Shown here: positions 14,347 to 21,477 of the stretch, piece after piece
How positions within the stretch are numbered: position 1 is the first letter of the stretch
Layout of the letters: each line of letters starts with the position of its first letter
Source: DAIDKA01 sp049792815
GTDB taxonomy: Bacteria > Pseudomonadota > Gammaproteobacteria > Steroidobacterales > Steroidobacteraceae
Reading direction: 5' to 3'
Assembly: GCA_049792815.1 (NCBI GenBank)
Contig: JBARBG010000173.1
Span: forward strand, 1-21,477
Length of the DNA: 21,477 nt
Notes under the pieces: generated by a model
Database searches by the model: none
What the model saw: the letters and a program-made list of their open reading frames with translations, nothing else
What the model was told of the DNA's origin: nothing
Made by a program: the position numbers and the translations under genes

Positions 14347-16350
14347 ATGAACGCATTCACCTCAACCCCGCCCGCCGAGGAGCGCGCCGACCTGCGGGTC
14401 GCTACGGGACCGAGCAGCAACGAAGAGCCCGCGACGCTTGCGCAGGCGATGCGGCAAGCCCAGAGCTGGCACGACGCCGGCGAGCAGGCTAAAGCCGAGC
14501 AGTTGTGTCGGTGGGTGCTTGCCGAGCAGCCCGATCACTTCGATGCGCTGCACTTGCTCGGTGTCATTACGGCCGGTACCCAACGCGCGGCAGATGCCGT
14601 GGAACTGCTCGCGCGCGCCGTGGCGGCGCGTCCCGCCGATGCTCTCGCGCATCGGGACTATGGTGAAGCGCTGCGCAGTGTGCGACGGCTCGACGAAGCT
14701 CTGGAAAGCTACGCGCGTGCATTGGAAATAAGCCCAGACGACGCCGCGGCCCACAACGGGCGTGCCGCGACGCTGCGCGCACTCGGACGTTTTGCCGAAG
14801 GGCTGGACAGCTGTGCGCGCGCGCTCGCACTCAGGCCGGCCTACGCCGAGGCGCAATTCAATCGTGGCGTGATACTGCAGTATCTCGGGCGCTCGGTCGA
14901 AGCTTTGGAGAGCTACCAGCACATGCTGCAGATCTGGCCGGAAACGGCCGAGGCCTGCTACAACTGCGGCATTCTGCTGCACGAACTGGAGCGCTTCGAC
15001 GAAGCATTGCAGTCTTACGCGCGTGCGCTGGAGATCAGGCCCAATTATGCCGATGCCTACACCAATCGCGCGCACCTGCTGTCATGTCTCGGGCGGCTTG
15101 AGGAGGCGCTCGATGACCTCGAACGGGCGCGGAGCCTGAAGCCGGAGTCGGCCGAGATCTACATCAACCTTGGCAACGTGTTACGGCGACTCGGTCGACC
15201 GGAGGAGGCGCTGGCTCACTGTCAGCGTGCGCTGGTGATGGTGCCGGATTCGCCCGAGGCCCATCTCAATCACGGTGCGGTGTATTACGACCGCAACGAG
15301 CCGGGACTTGCGGTGGAGAGCTACAGCAAAGCGATTGCAATCCGGGCGGACTTTGCGGGTGCCTACCAGAACCGGGGATACGCAGCATTGTTGGCCGGAG
15401 ACTACATAAATGGCTGGGCCGATCACGAGTGGCGCTGGAGCAATCACAAGGACCCTTTGTCCAAGGATCGCAGGAACTTTGGGCGACCGCTGTGGCTCGG
15501 GTCAGAATCACTGTGCGGCAAGACAATCCTGCTGCACGCGGAGCAGGGATTTGGCGATACGTTGCAGTTTTGCCGCTACGCGCGCTGGGTCGCCGACCTC
15601 GGCGCGACGGTGATCCTCGAGACGCCTGAATTTCTGGCAAGTCTGCTGAGGAATCTGGACGGCATAGCACGCCTGGTGATCCGAGGCGAGCCGCTGCCGT
15701 CGTTCGACTTTCATTGTCCGCTGATGAGCCTGCCGTTGGCTTTCAAAACAGTCTTGGCCACGATTCCGGCGCGGGTGCCGTACCTTAAGAGCGACCCGGG
15801 GAAGGTCCTGCTTTGGAACGAGCTTCTCGGAGAGCGGCGCAGGCTGCGAGTCGGTCTGGTGTGGTCAGGAGGGTTCAGGCCCGATCAACCGGAACTTTGG
15901 TCCGTCAACCAGCGCAGAAACATCCCGTTGGCGAAGCTTGCGCCATTGCGGCACCCTGACGTGCAGTTCTACAGTCTGCAGAAGGGCCGCGCGGCGGAGG
16001 CGGAGCTGACAGATTTGGTCGCGAGCAACTGGGAAGGCCCGACCCTCATCGATTTCACCCGGCTGCTGAATGATTTCTCCGACACAGCGGCGCTCCTGGA
16101 GAATCTGGATTTGGTCATATCGGTGGATACCGCGACGGTCCACGTGGCGGGCGCGTTGGGCAAACCGGTCTGGCTCCTGAATCGCTTCGACACCTGCTGG
16201 CGCTGGCTCCTCCACCGAACCGACAGTCCGTGGTATCCAACGGTAGTGATCTATCGTCAGGACCAGCCGGGGGATTGGGACGCCGTGGTGCAGCGGGTCA
16301 GCGCAGATCTGTCACGGCTGATCGAGCGCCGCGCTGCGAGTCGAGCGTAG
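14347..16350 (+). CDS. TPR-repeat protein with glycosyltransferase-like C-terminal domain
   Basis: A 667-residue protein. About nine to ten 34-residue tetratricopeptide repeats occupy roughly 30-370; clear units start at ALAHRDYGEALRSVRRLDEA, AEAQFNRGVILQYLGRSVEA, AEACYNCGILLHELERFDEA and AEIYINLGNVLRRLGRPEEA. The C-terminal half has the segments of the glycosyltransferase-9/GT41-like domain often fused to bacterial TPRs: LLHAEQGFGDTLQFCRYARW (from about 395), LRVGLVWSGG (500-509), FYSLQKG, LDLVISVDTATVHVAGALGK (588-607; D594) and DSPWYP. No signal peptide or membrane helix is seen, so it is probably cytoplasmic. ATG 14347 is used because upstream frame crosses the transposase relic. A role in protein or polysaccharide glycosylation is inferred; the giant surface protein downstream is a possible acceptor. 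Confidence 0.88.
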   Translation: MNAFTSTPPAEERADLRVATGPSSNEEPATLAQAMRQAQSWHDAGEQAKAEQLCRWVLAEQPDHFDALHLLGVITAGTQRAADAVELLARAVAARPADALAHRDYGEALRSVRRLDEALESYARALEISPDDAAAHNGRAATLRALGRFAEGLDSCARALALRPAYAEAQFNRGVILQYLGRSVEALESYQHMLQIWPETAEACYNCGILLHELERFDEALQSYARALEIRPNYADAYTNRAHLLSCLGRLEEALDDLERARSLKPESAEIYINLGNVLRRLGRPEEALAHCQRALVMVPDSPEAHLNHGAVYYDRNEPGLAVESYSKAIAIRADFAGAYQNRGYAALLAGDYINGWADHEWRWSNHKDPLSKDRRNFGRPLWLGSESLCGKTILLHAEQGFGDTLQFCRYARWVADLGATVILETPEFLASLLRNLDGIARLVIRGEPLPSFDFHCPLMSLPLAFKTVLATIPARVPYLKSDPGKVLLWNELLGERRRLRVGLVWSGGFRPDQPELWSVNQRRNIPLAKLAPLRHPDVQFYSLQKGRAAEAELTDLVASNWEGPTLIDFTRLLNDFSDTAALLENLDLVISVDTATVHVAGALGKPVWLLNRFDTCWRWLLHRTDSPWYPTVVIYRQDQPGDWDAVVQRVSADLSRLIERRAASRA

Positions 16351-16375
16351 TGCGGCGCGGACAAATTCAAAGCAG

Positions 16376-16409
16376 TTGTACCAAAGCACCGTACCGCCAA
16401 TGTAACATT
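16376..16409 (+). promoter_or_regulatory. Palindrome and weak promoter-like sequence upstream of the porin-like gene
   Basis: In the 93-base gap before the porin-like gene, AATGT-A-ACATT (16399-16409) is a perfect 11-base palindrome that could bind a dimeric regulator. TTGTAC (16376-16381) resembles a -35 box, but no good -10 lies at the right spacing. A strong ribosome binding site, GGGGGG, precedes the ATG at 16444. Confidence 0.3.
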
Positions 16410-16443
16410 GCCTGTGTTTCGAATATGAACTGGGGGGTCTTGA

Positions 16444-18108
16444 ATGCACGCGCGAAAGTCACCGCTGGTCGGCGCTGTCGTATTGGCGATCATCTACCTG
16501 GGCGTCGCAAGTGCGGCCGTAGCGCAGGAGGCCTCGCAGGAGCAGGATTCGACCGACAAGGAACAGGAGATCAAGGCGCTGCGCGATCGGCTCGATTCGC
16601 TGCAGCGTCGTCTGGATTCCCAGATCCAGGAAATGCAGGACGTGAAGGCGGCGCTCGAGGCCGCTGAGGCCCAGGCGGCTGCGGCTAAGGCGCAGACCGC
16701 GACTATACCTGCCCAGGTGAAGAGCGCCGTCGAGGCGGCGAAGCCGAAGACCGACAAGATCTATTATAAAGGAGTGACGATCACCCTCGGCGGGTTCCTC
16801 GCGGCCGAGTACGCACACCGCTCGATCGACACCGCCAACGACATCGCCACCGGCTACAACCAGAGCTACTACCGGAACGATCCCCTTGCGCATCTCTCGC
16901 AGAGCGTCTTCAGCGCGCGACAAAGCACCCTGTCGGCGCTGCTGCAGGCGGATCCGGGACCGCAGACGCATCTGAGCCTGTTCGCCCAGATGGACTTCCA
17001 GGGCGCGGCGCAGACCGCCGACTCCGTGGAGAGCAACTCCTACAATCCCCGACTGATGCAGATGTACGGTGCCATGGATTGGGACGATCTGCATCTGCAC
17101 TTCCTGGCCGGCCAGGCTTGGTCGCTGGTGACGCTCAACCGGACGGGCATCAGCCCGGACAGCGTGGTGATCCCGCCGACCATCGATGGGCAGTACATGC
17201 CCGGTTTTGCCTGGGCGCGTCAGCCGCAGATTCGCCTGACGCAGGACATCGACCAGGATTTCTGGCTGGCCCTAGGCCTGGAGAGTCCCCAGACCACCTT
17301 CTACACCGGCGCCAATCCGTTGCCGGCCACCGTCAATCTGAACTACCAGACCTCCGGTACGGGCCTGGGCTATAACACCCAGGACACGTTTTCGCTCAAT
17401 CACATCCCCGACGCGGTCCTGAAGCTGGCAGGAGACGTGACCTTCCTCGGCCGCACGCTTCACGTCGAGGGCTTCGGCTTGTACAGCAGCTTCTACGAGC
17501 GTCTCAACTACGCCGGTAAGAGCGTCTCCGGCGGCGGCGCCGGCGCTGGGTTGGTCGTGCCGCTGATACCGCGCTGGCTGGACCTGCAGGTTTCGGGCCT
17601 GGCAGGCAAAGGCATCGGACGTTATGGCAGCGCACAGCTTGCCGATGTGACCTTCGATCCCACCGGTACGATTCAGCCCATCCGCGAGCTGATCGCGATG
17701 GCGGGTCTGACGGTGCATGCGATGCGGAATCTGGACGTGTACGTGTTTGCAGGCCAGGAGAAAGCGAGTAAGCAGTCGTTCGATCTGACCACCGATCCCG
17801 GTCCCCCGCCGGTGATCGTCAACTACGGGTACGGCAACCCGATGTACTCAAACGCCGGCTGCGTGAGCGAAGTCGTTGCCGTGCCGGCACCCTGTGTTGC
17901 CAATGAACAACTGGCCGAGCAGGGCACTGCCGGATTCTGGTACCAGCCCTACAGCGGAAATTTCGGCACCTTGCGCTGGGGTATCCAGTACTCGCGCACC
18001 GAAATTAAGGCGTTTGCCGGCGTCGGCGGCACGCCGGTGGCAACATTCAACAGCGTGTTCGGCAGCTTTCGTTACTACCCGTTCGAGCAGCGAGCGACGA
18101 CTCGGTAA
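16444..18108 (+). CDS. Outer-membrane porin-like protein with N-terminal coiled coil (DcaP-like)
   Basis: A 554-residue exported protein. The signal peptide runs MHARK, a hydrophobic stretch, then AVA-Q with likely cleavage after A27. Residues about 35-95 form a coiled coil (EQEIKALRDRLDSLQRRLDS, then alanine-rich KAALEAAEAQAAAAKAQ). From about 112 (VTITLGGFLAAEYAHRS) the sequence alternates short polar and aromatic strands as in a beta-barrel, with Tyr/Trp-rich strands to the end. This resembles the trimeric DcaP-type porins, which also have an N-terminal coiled coil and a T-L-G-G-F first strand. The C-terminus (SFRYYPFEQRATTR) does not end in Phe, as many porins do, though YYPF is six residues in. 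Substrate unknown. The gene has its own upstream gap and a strong ribosome site. Confidence 0.75.
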   Translation: MHARKSPLVGAVVLAIIYLGVASAAVAQEASQEQDSTDKEQEIKALRDRLDSLQRRLDSQIQEMQDVKAALEAAEAQAAAAKAQTATIPAQVKSAVEAAKPKTDKIYYKGVTITLGGFLAAEYAHRSIDTANDIATGYNQSYYRNDPLAHLSQSVFSARQSTLSALLQADPGPQTHLSLFAQMDFQGAAQTADSVESNSYNPRLMQMYGAMDWDDLHLHFLAGQAWSLVTLNRTGISPDSVVIPPTIDGQYMPGFAWARQPQIRLTQDIDQDFWLALGLESPQTTFYTGANPLPATVNLNYQTSGTGLGYNTQDTFSLNHIPDAVLKLAGDVTFLGRTLHVEGFGLYSSFYERLNYAGKSVSGGGAGAGLVVPLIPRWLDLQVSGLAGKGIGRYGSAQLADVTFDPTGTIQPIRELIAMAGLTVHAMRNLDVYVFAGQEKASKQSFDLTTDPGPPPVIVNYGYGNPMYSNAGCVSEVVAVPAPCVANEQLAEQGTAGFWYQPYSGNFGTLRWGIQYSRTEIKAFAGVGGTPVATFNSVFGSFRYYPFEQRATTR

Positions 18109-18123
18109 CACCGCACGCTTGCG

Positions 18124-18140
18124 GCCATCGCTTTGATGGC
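18124..18140 (+). terminator. Possible terminator hairpin after the porin-like gene
   Basis: GCCATC-GCTTT-GATGGC is a perfect 6-base stem with a 5-base loop, 15 bases after the stop codon. It lacks a following T-run (TTGGAC), so it may act as an mRNA 3' end stabiliser or a weak terminator. Confidence 0.4.
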
Positions 18141-18496
18141 TTGGACTACCCCCGGCCGATTATCTTGAGCCGTTTGCGCGCCGCTTTGCGCTTTTAGAGT
18201 ACGACATGGCGGCGTAATTGAGCCGATGAGTGCCTGAGTTGACACTGCGATGCTGCGAGTGCGTCGCGGCGCGAGTGGGTGTGCGCCGTCAACAATGATG
18301 GTGCGCAAGATCTTGCAGGGGACTTCGTGGAGGCGCCGGCGCGACGATGAGCGCGCCTCGCAATATGGTAAACGATCGCTTTTCATTTGCGGGCGTGTCA
18401 GATCGTGTGGATCCAGGGCGCGCGATTCACTACACTGGGAATCGAAAAAAATCAAGAGCACAGTCGAGCATTCACGCACACAGCAGCGCACTCGAA

Positions 18497-18532
18497 CGCT
18501 CCGCTGCAGGCAAGCGCCTGCGGCAGCGAGCG
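18497..18532 (+). promoter_or_regulatory. Extended hairpin in the leader of the LEPR-XLL gene
   Basis: Core stem GCTGCAGGC/GCCTGCGGC with loop AAGC (18503-18524; nine pairs, one of them G-U) is flanked by a second four-pair helix, CGCT (18497-18500) with AGCG (18529-18532). It ends 62 bases before the start codon. It could be a leader structure affecting translation or mRNA stability; a chance GC-rich fold is not excluded. Confidence 0.4.
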
Positions 18533-18594
18533 CCCCGCGCGTTGGCAAGCAGACTCAGGCCGGGACCGTTACGGGGAGCACGCCAAGGTAAGTC

Positions 18595-21477
18595 ATGGCT
18601 AAGAAAGAGCGCCAGCGCTCCACCAATCGCGGCGGATCGCGCAGTGCTCAGCCGGAGCAGGGGCCGGCCGAGCCTGCAGCGAAGCCCACCCTCAGGCAGC
18701 TGATCGCAAGACTGCTGAAGGCGGCTGGGGAGCAACCGCGCACTCGCGCCGCGCGCCCGATTCTCGAGACCCTGGAGCCGCGGCTGCTGCTGTCCACGGC
18801 GCCACTGCCGCAACCTTCCTACCCCGGCTCGCTCAACTACACCGCTCCCGCGGGCACGCCGCTGCATGCGACGCTCGAGGTGGTCGATACGGGCGGGGCC
18901 AGCCCGACGCTCGAACTGGTTTCCTCCACCAGCACCGTACTCGCCTCCGCGTTACTCAACGAGAACGTGCGCGTGGCGATCACGGGCACCGGGTTGGGTG
19001 ACGTCCTCACGGTGAATCTCAATTACGGCACCAGCAGCACCTTCACCGGCGAAGCCATCGCAATCTCCTTCAACGCCGGCACTGAGAGCGCGTCGAGCCC
19101 GGGTCAGTTGTCCATCAACCCGAGTGGCTCGAAGGCGTACGTACCAACCGGCCTTTTCATCAACAGCACCGATGCGGTGAACCTGCAGGGCACTTTGTCG
19201 GTTGCCGGCGATCTGGACATCCAGGCCCAGAACCAGATCAACCTGCTGGCCGGCGCCAGCGTCACGGCGAACGACATCCGGCTGGACTCGGAAGTGGACA
19301 CGACGGGGGCGGTGCAGGGCACCGATTCCAACGGCAATCCGCTCATCGTCGCCAACGCGATCACGAGCGTGGATCTGCTGGGCGCGTCACTCACCGGCCA
19401 CAACATCGGCATCGACTCCGAGTCGAATATCGCCGTCGACAGCACTGGGTTGGGGCTGTTCAGCGGAGCGGTGAAACTGGGGGCGATTGACGCGACTGCG
19501 ACCAGCGCCGTGGATCTGACCGGCGCCAATACCATCAACGCCAGCGGCTCGCTGTCGATCGAGGCCGGGGCGGATACCACCACGAAGATCGCCGCCGCAC
19601 CGAGTTCATCGAGCAGCAACTCCTCCGCGGACGGCGTCGTCGCCGTCAGCACCGTTGACAGCGCGGCGAACGTGGCGATCGGCGGCTCCGCGAACCTCAC
19701 GGCCGCTGGTGATCTGTCGATCGTTTCGACCAACACGGTCAGCGACACCACGACGGCGGATGGCTCGTCCGGCACATCCGCAGGGACGGCAGTCGGCGCC
19801 GCGCTCGCCATCACCATGCTGAGCGGCAATACCGAGACCGACGTGACGGGCACGGCCGCGCTGCACGGTGCCACCCTTGAACTTCAGGCGCTGAGCAATC
19901 GCAGCGTCGCGACGGACGCGACCTCAACGCAGGGGGGTGCGACCGACGACGGCACGGCCAATGACACGCAGTCGAAAACGGCGCTCTCGGGCAACGGGGC
20001 ACAGACCAGCGATGGGCCGATGAACATCGCGGCGGCGGTGGCCGTCACGAACGTCACCGGCAACACCATCCTCGATATCGGCACCAGCGGGACGATCGCG
20101 TCCGCGGGCGCGGCGACCCTCACCAGCAGCGCCACGCTCGCCGCGCTTGGCGGCGGCCTCGCAACCATCGCGGACGGGTCGGACACCTCCAGCGGGTCCA
20201 TCGGCATCGGTGCCGCGGTGGCAATCAATAGCGACAATGTCTCGAGCCTTGCGGAGCTGACCGGCGCGACCAGCTTCAGTGCGACCGCGCTCACCGTCGA
20301 GGCTGATCTGACGACGACGCAGATCGGCGCGCAGGCCACATCGGGCGCAGGCGCCAGCAACGTCGGGGTGGCCGGTGCCCTCAGTATCAACATCGATGTG
20401 ACCGATGCCGAGGCACTGGTGGCGGGCAGCGCCAATATCACGCTGCTCAACAATACCCCACTCGCGCTCAATTCCAAGGCGACAACTGCCGACAGCTCGA
20501 GCGCCAGTTCCAAACTCGATGGCAGCGGCAACAGTGTGGGTGTCGGCGCTTCGGTCGCGGTGAACATTGCAGACAGCAACTCGCAGGTGCTGGTTGACAC
20601 CGGTTCGCAGGTGCATGGCAGTGGCTCAGCGCTGACGCTCGCGGCCACATCGAACGATACCGTGACCACCAGCGTTGCCGGCGGCGCGGCGGGCGGGTCG
20701 GCAATCTCACCGGCGGCGGCGATCACGATCGCCAACGACGGCACGAGCGCAGCGATCAATTCCGGAGCGCCACTGACGCTGCAGAGTGTCGCCATCTCCG
20801 CCAACCACACCGGGACCGAGACGACCACCGCGACGGGCGCCGCCTCGGGCAGCAATCTCAGCCTCGGTCTGGCGCTTGCGTTCGGTACGGCGGTGGACAC
20901 CACGAGCGCCGTCCTGAATCGCTCGCTGGTGCTTACCGGTGCGCTCAGTGTCGGCGCCTCGAGCAAACAGACCTCGAGTTCGACGGCCAAGGCGAGCGCC
21001 AAGGGCGGCAACTCGGACGACGGCTCGCACAACGGGCAGACCGATTCGCAGAACACGGCGCAGCGTGGCTTGGGTGACCAGCTCGCCAAGTCGCACGGCG
21101 CCCCCGACAGCAGCGGGGCGGGTGCCACACCGAAGGCGCAGACGGCGGACAGCACCGGTTCTTCCAGCGGCTCCTCCTCGGTGAACGTGGCCGGCGCGCT
21201 GGCCGTGAACATCGGTCAGACGCGCACCTCGGCGAGCATCGCGCCCAACGTCAACGTCACCGCTGGTGGTGCAGTCGCGGTGAGCTCGTCCGTAGCTGAC
21301 ACGGTCACGGCGGTAGCCGACGGCACGGCGGTGGGCAAGGGCGGTGGCTCCGGCAGCAGCAGCAGTGGCAGCAGCGGTGTCGGCATTGGCGCGGCGGTGG
21401 CGATCAACGTCGGGGATGTGCAGAACACGGCGACGATCAGCGCCGGTGACACCATCAGCGGCGCGTCGATCAGCGTC
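18595..21477 (+). CDS. Giant repetitive LEPR-XLL surface protein, N-terminal 961 residues (runs off the window)
   Basis: The frame is open from ATG 18595 to the last base, 961 codons without a stop. AAGGTAAG upstream is a suitable ribosome site. The N-terminus is Lys/Arg-rich with an amphipathic helix (TLRQLIARLLKAAG), then the LEPR-XLL motif L60-E-P-R-L-L-L66 within ILETLEPRLLLS, which marks very large exported proteins of many bacteria. The rest is Ala/Gly/Ser/Thr/Val/Asp-rich with almost no Cys or Trp. It is built of imperfect units whose hallmark is G-x-G-A-A-x-A-(I/V)-(N/T); copies lie near 19789, 20020, 20200, 20360, 20535, 21180 and 21380. This suggests a beta-solenoid adhesin or biofilm protein. 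There is no classical signal peptide; type I or another non-Sec route is possible, with the deciding C-terminus outside the window. Confidence 0.88.
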   Translation, partial: MAKKERQRSTNRGGSRSAQPEQGPAEPAAKPTLRQLIARLLKAAGEQPRTRAARPILETLEPRLLLSTAPLPQPSYPGSLNYTAPAGTPLHATLEVVDTGGASPTLELVSSTSTVLASALLNENVRVAITGTGLGDVLTVNLNYGTSSTFTGEAIAISFNAGTESASSPGQLSINPSGSKAYVPTGLFINSTDAVNLQGTLSVAGDLDIQAQNQINLLAGASVTANDIRLDSEVDTTGAVQGTDSNGNPLIVANAITSVDLLGASLTGHNIGIDSESNIAVDSTGLGLFSGAVKLGAIDATATSAVDLTGANTINASGSLSIEAGADTTTKIAAAPSSSSSNSSADGVVAVSTVDSAANVAIGGSANLTAAGDLSIVSTNTVSDTTTADGSSGTSAGTAVGAALAITMLSGNTETDVTGTAALHGATLELQALSNRSVATDATSTQGGATDDGTANDTQSKTALSGNGAQTSDGPMNIAAAVAVTNVTGNTILDIGTSGTIASAGAATLTSSATLAALGGGLATIADGSDTSSGSIGIGAAVAINSDNVSSLAELTGATSFSATALTVEADLTTTQIGAQATSGAGASNVGVAGALSINIDVTDAEALVAGSANITLLNNTPLALNSKATTADSSSASSKLDGSGNSVGVGASVAVNIADSNSQVLVDTGSQVHGSGSALTLAATSNDTVTTSVAGGAAGGSAISPAAAITIANDGTSAAINSGAPLTLQSVAISANHTGTETTTATGAASGSNLSLGLALAFGTAVDTTSAVLNRSLVLTGALSVGASSKQTSSSTAKASAKGGNSDDGSHNGQTDSQNTAQRGLGDQLAKSHGAPDSSGAGATPKAQTADSTGSSSGSSSVNVAGALAVNIGQTRTSASIAPNVNVTAGGAVAVSSSVADTVTAVADGTAVGKGGGSGSSSSGSSGVGIGAAVAINVGDVQNTATISAGDTISGASISV

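Larger units (their letters stand above)
18109..18594. other. 486-base intergenic region: porin terminator candidate and long leader of the giant gene
   Basis: No convincing gene is seen; an open frame at 18250-18591 is arginine- and serine-rich without resemblance to any family. Two hairpins stand out and are listed separately (18124-18140 and 18497-18532). The central part, around 18360-18470, is AT-richer than the surroundings and includes a run of seven A (about 18445-18451), so the promoter of the giant gene may lie there, but I cannot identify -35/-10 boxes with confidence. Confidence 0.6.

Noticed and set aside
13811..14350. Plus-strand open frame of 179 codons between the island and the TPR gene
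   Set aside because: It runs through the tRNA-Phe fragment and antisense to the transposase relic, and its translation resembles nothing.
14440..15400. Repetitive DNA in the TPR gene considered as a tandem-repeat array
   Set aside because: The periodicity of about 102 bases is explained by the 34-residue TPR units; the DNA copies are divergent and not an independent repeat or CRISPR array.
18156..18196. GTTTGCGC / CTTTGCGC near-repeat followed by TTTT, considered as a terminator
   Set aside because: The two copies are direct, not inverted, so no stem forms.
18250..18591. Plus-strand open frame of 113 codons in the leader of the giant gene
   Set aside because: Arg/Ser-rich composition without domain features or a ribosome binding site, and it overlaps the leader hairpin.
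19104..21212. Long minus-strand open frames (19104-19874 and 19884-21212) opposite the giant gene
   Set aside because: They are antisense shadows caused by the GC-rich, Ala/Gly/Thr/Val-biased codons of the plus-strand repeat protein; their translations are low-complexity Val/Ala/Ser/Pro with no family resemblance.

Overview
The window is GC-rich, gene-dense chromosomal DNA, most likely from a gammaproteobacterium; a Xanthomonadales/Nevskiales-like lineage is my guess only. The main support is the mutY-yggX pair, YggX being a beta/gammaproteobacterial protein. Oxygen-dependent coproporphyrinogen oxidase, MutY and YggX point to aerobic life.

Left arm (1-4422, + strand): a compact haem operon, hemC(partial)-hemD-hemB-hemE-hemF. 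It covers every step from 5-aminolevulinate to protoporphyrinogen IX. All four junctions are 4-base start/stop overlaps (ATGA or GTGA). An orphan NarL-type response regulator follows 35 bases after hemF.

Middle (4449-8752, - strand): a convergent cluster of circularly permuted ATP-grasp protein, alpha-E protein, transglutaminase-like protein and the proteasome-like hydrolase Anbu, all overlapping or abutting, then a small lipoprotein. This is the known but functionally unresolved Anbu/ATP-grasp neighbourhood. The transglutaminase-like member here has lost its catalytic Cys and His. Divergent from the cluster is mutY-yggX (8827-10152).

Island (10245-13966): a complete tRNA-Phe(GAA) gene with a clear promoter. 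Its 3' 41 bases recur 3646 bases downstream with two mismatches, the classic footprint of an element integrated in a tRNA gene. The enclosed 3.6 kb has no integrase. It carries only three co-directional genes: a membrane c-haem sensor (Tll0287-like plus HAMP) with no output domain, a TIR protein, and a SLOG-like protein with C-terminal membrane helices (SLATT-like). TIR plus SLOG plus membrane effector follows the same logic as Thoeris-type nucleotide-signalling immunity. This is the best candidate here for an undescribed system.

Right arm (13967-21477): a degenerate IS630-type transposase relic, then a TPR protein with a glycosyltransferase-like C-terminus, a coiled-coil outer-membrane porin-like protein (DcaP-like), a 486-base non-coding leader region with hairpins, and the first 961 codons of a giant repetitive LEPR-XLL surface protein that runs off the window. 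These genes look like a cell-surface module in which the TPR protein may glycosylate the giant protein; that link is inference.
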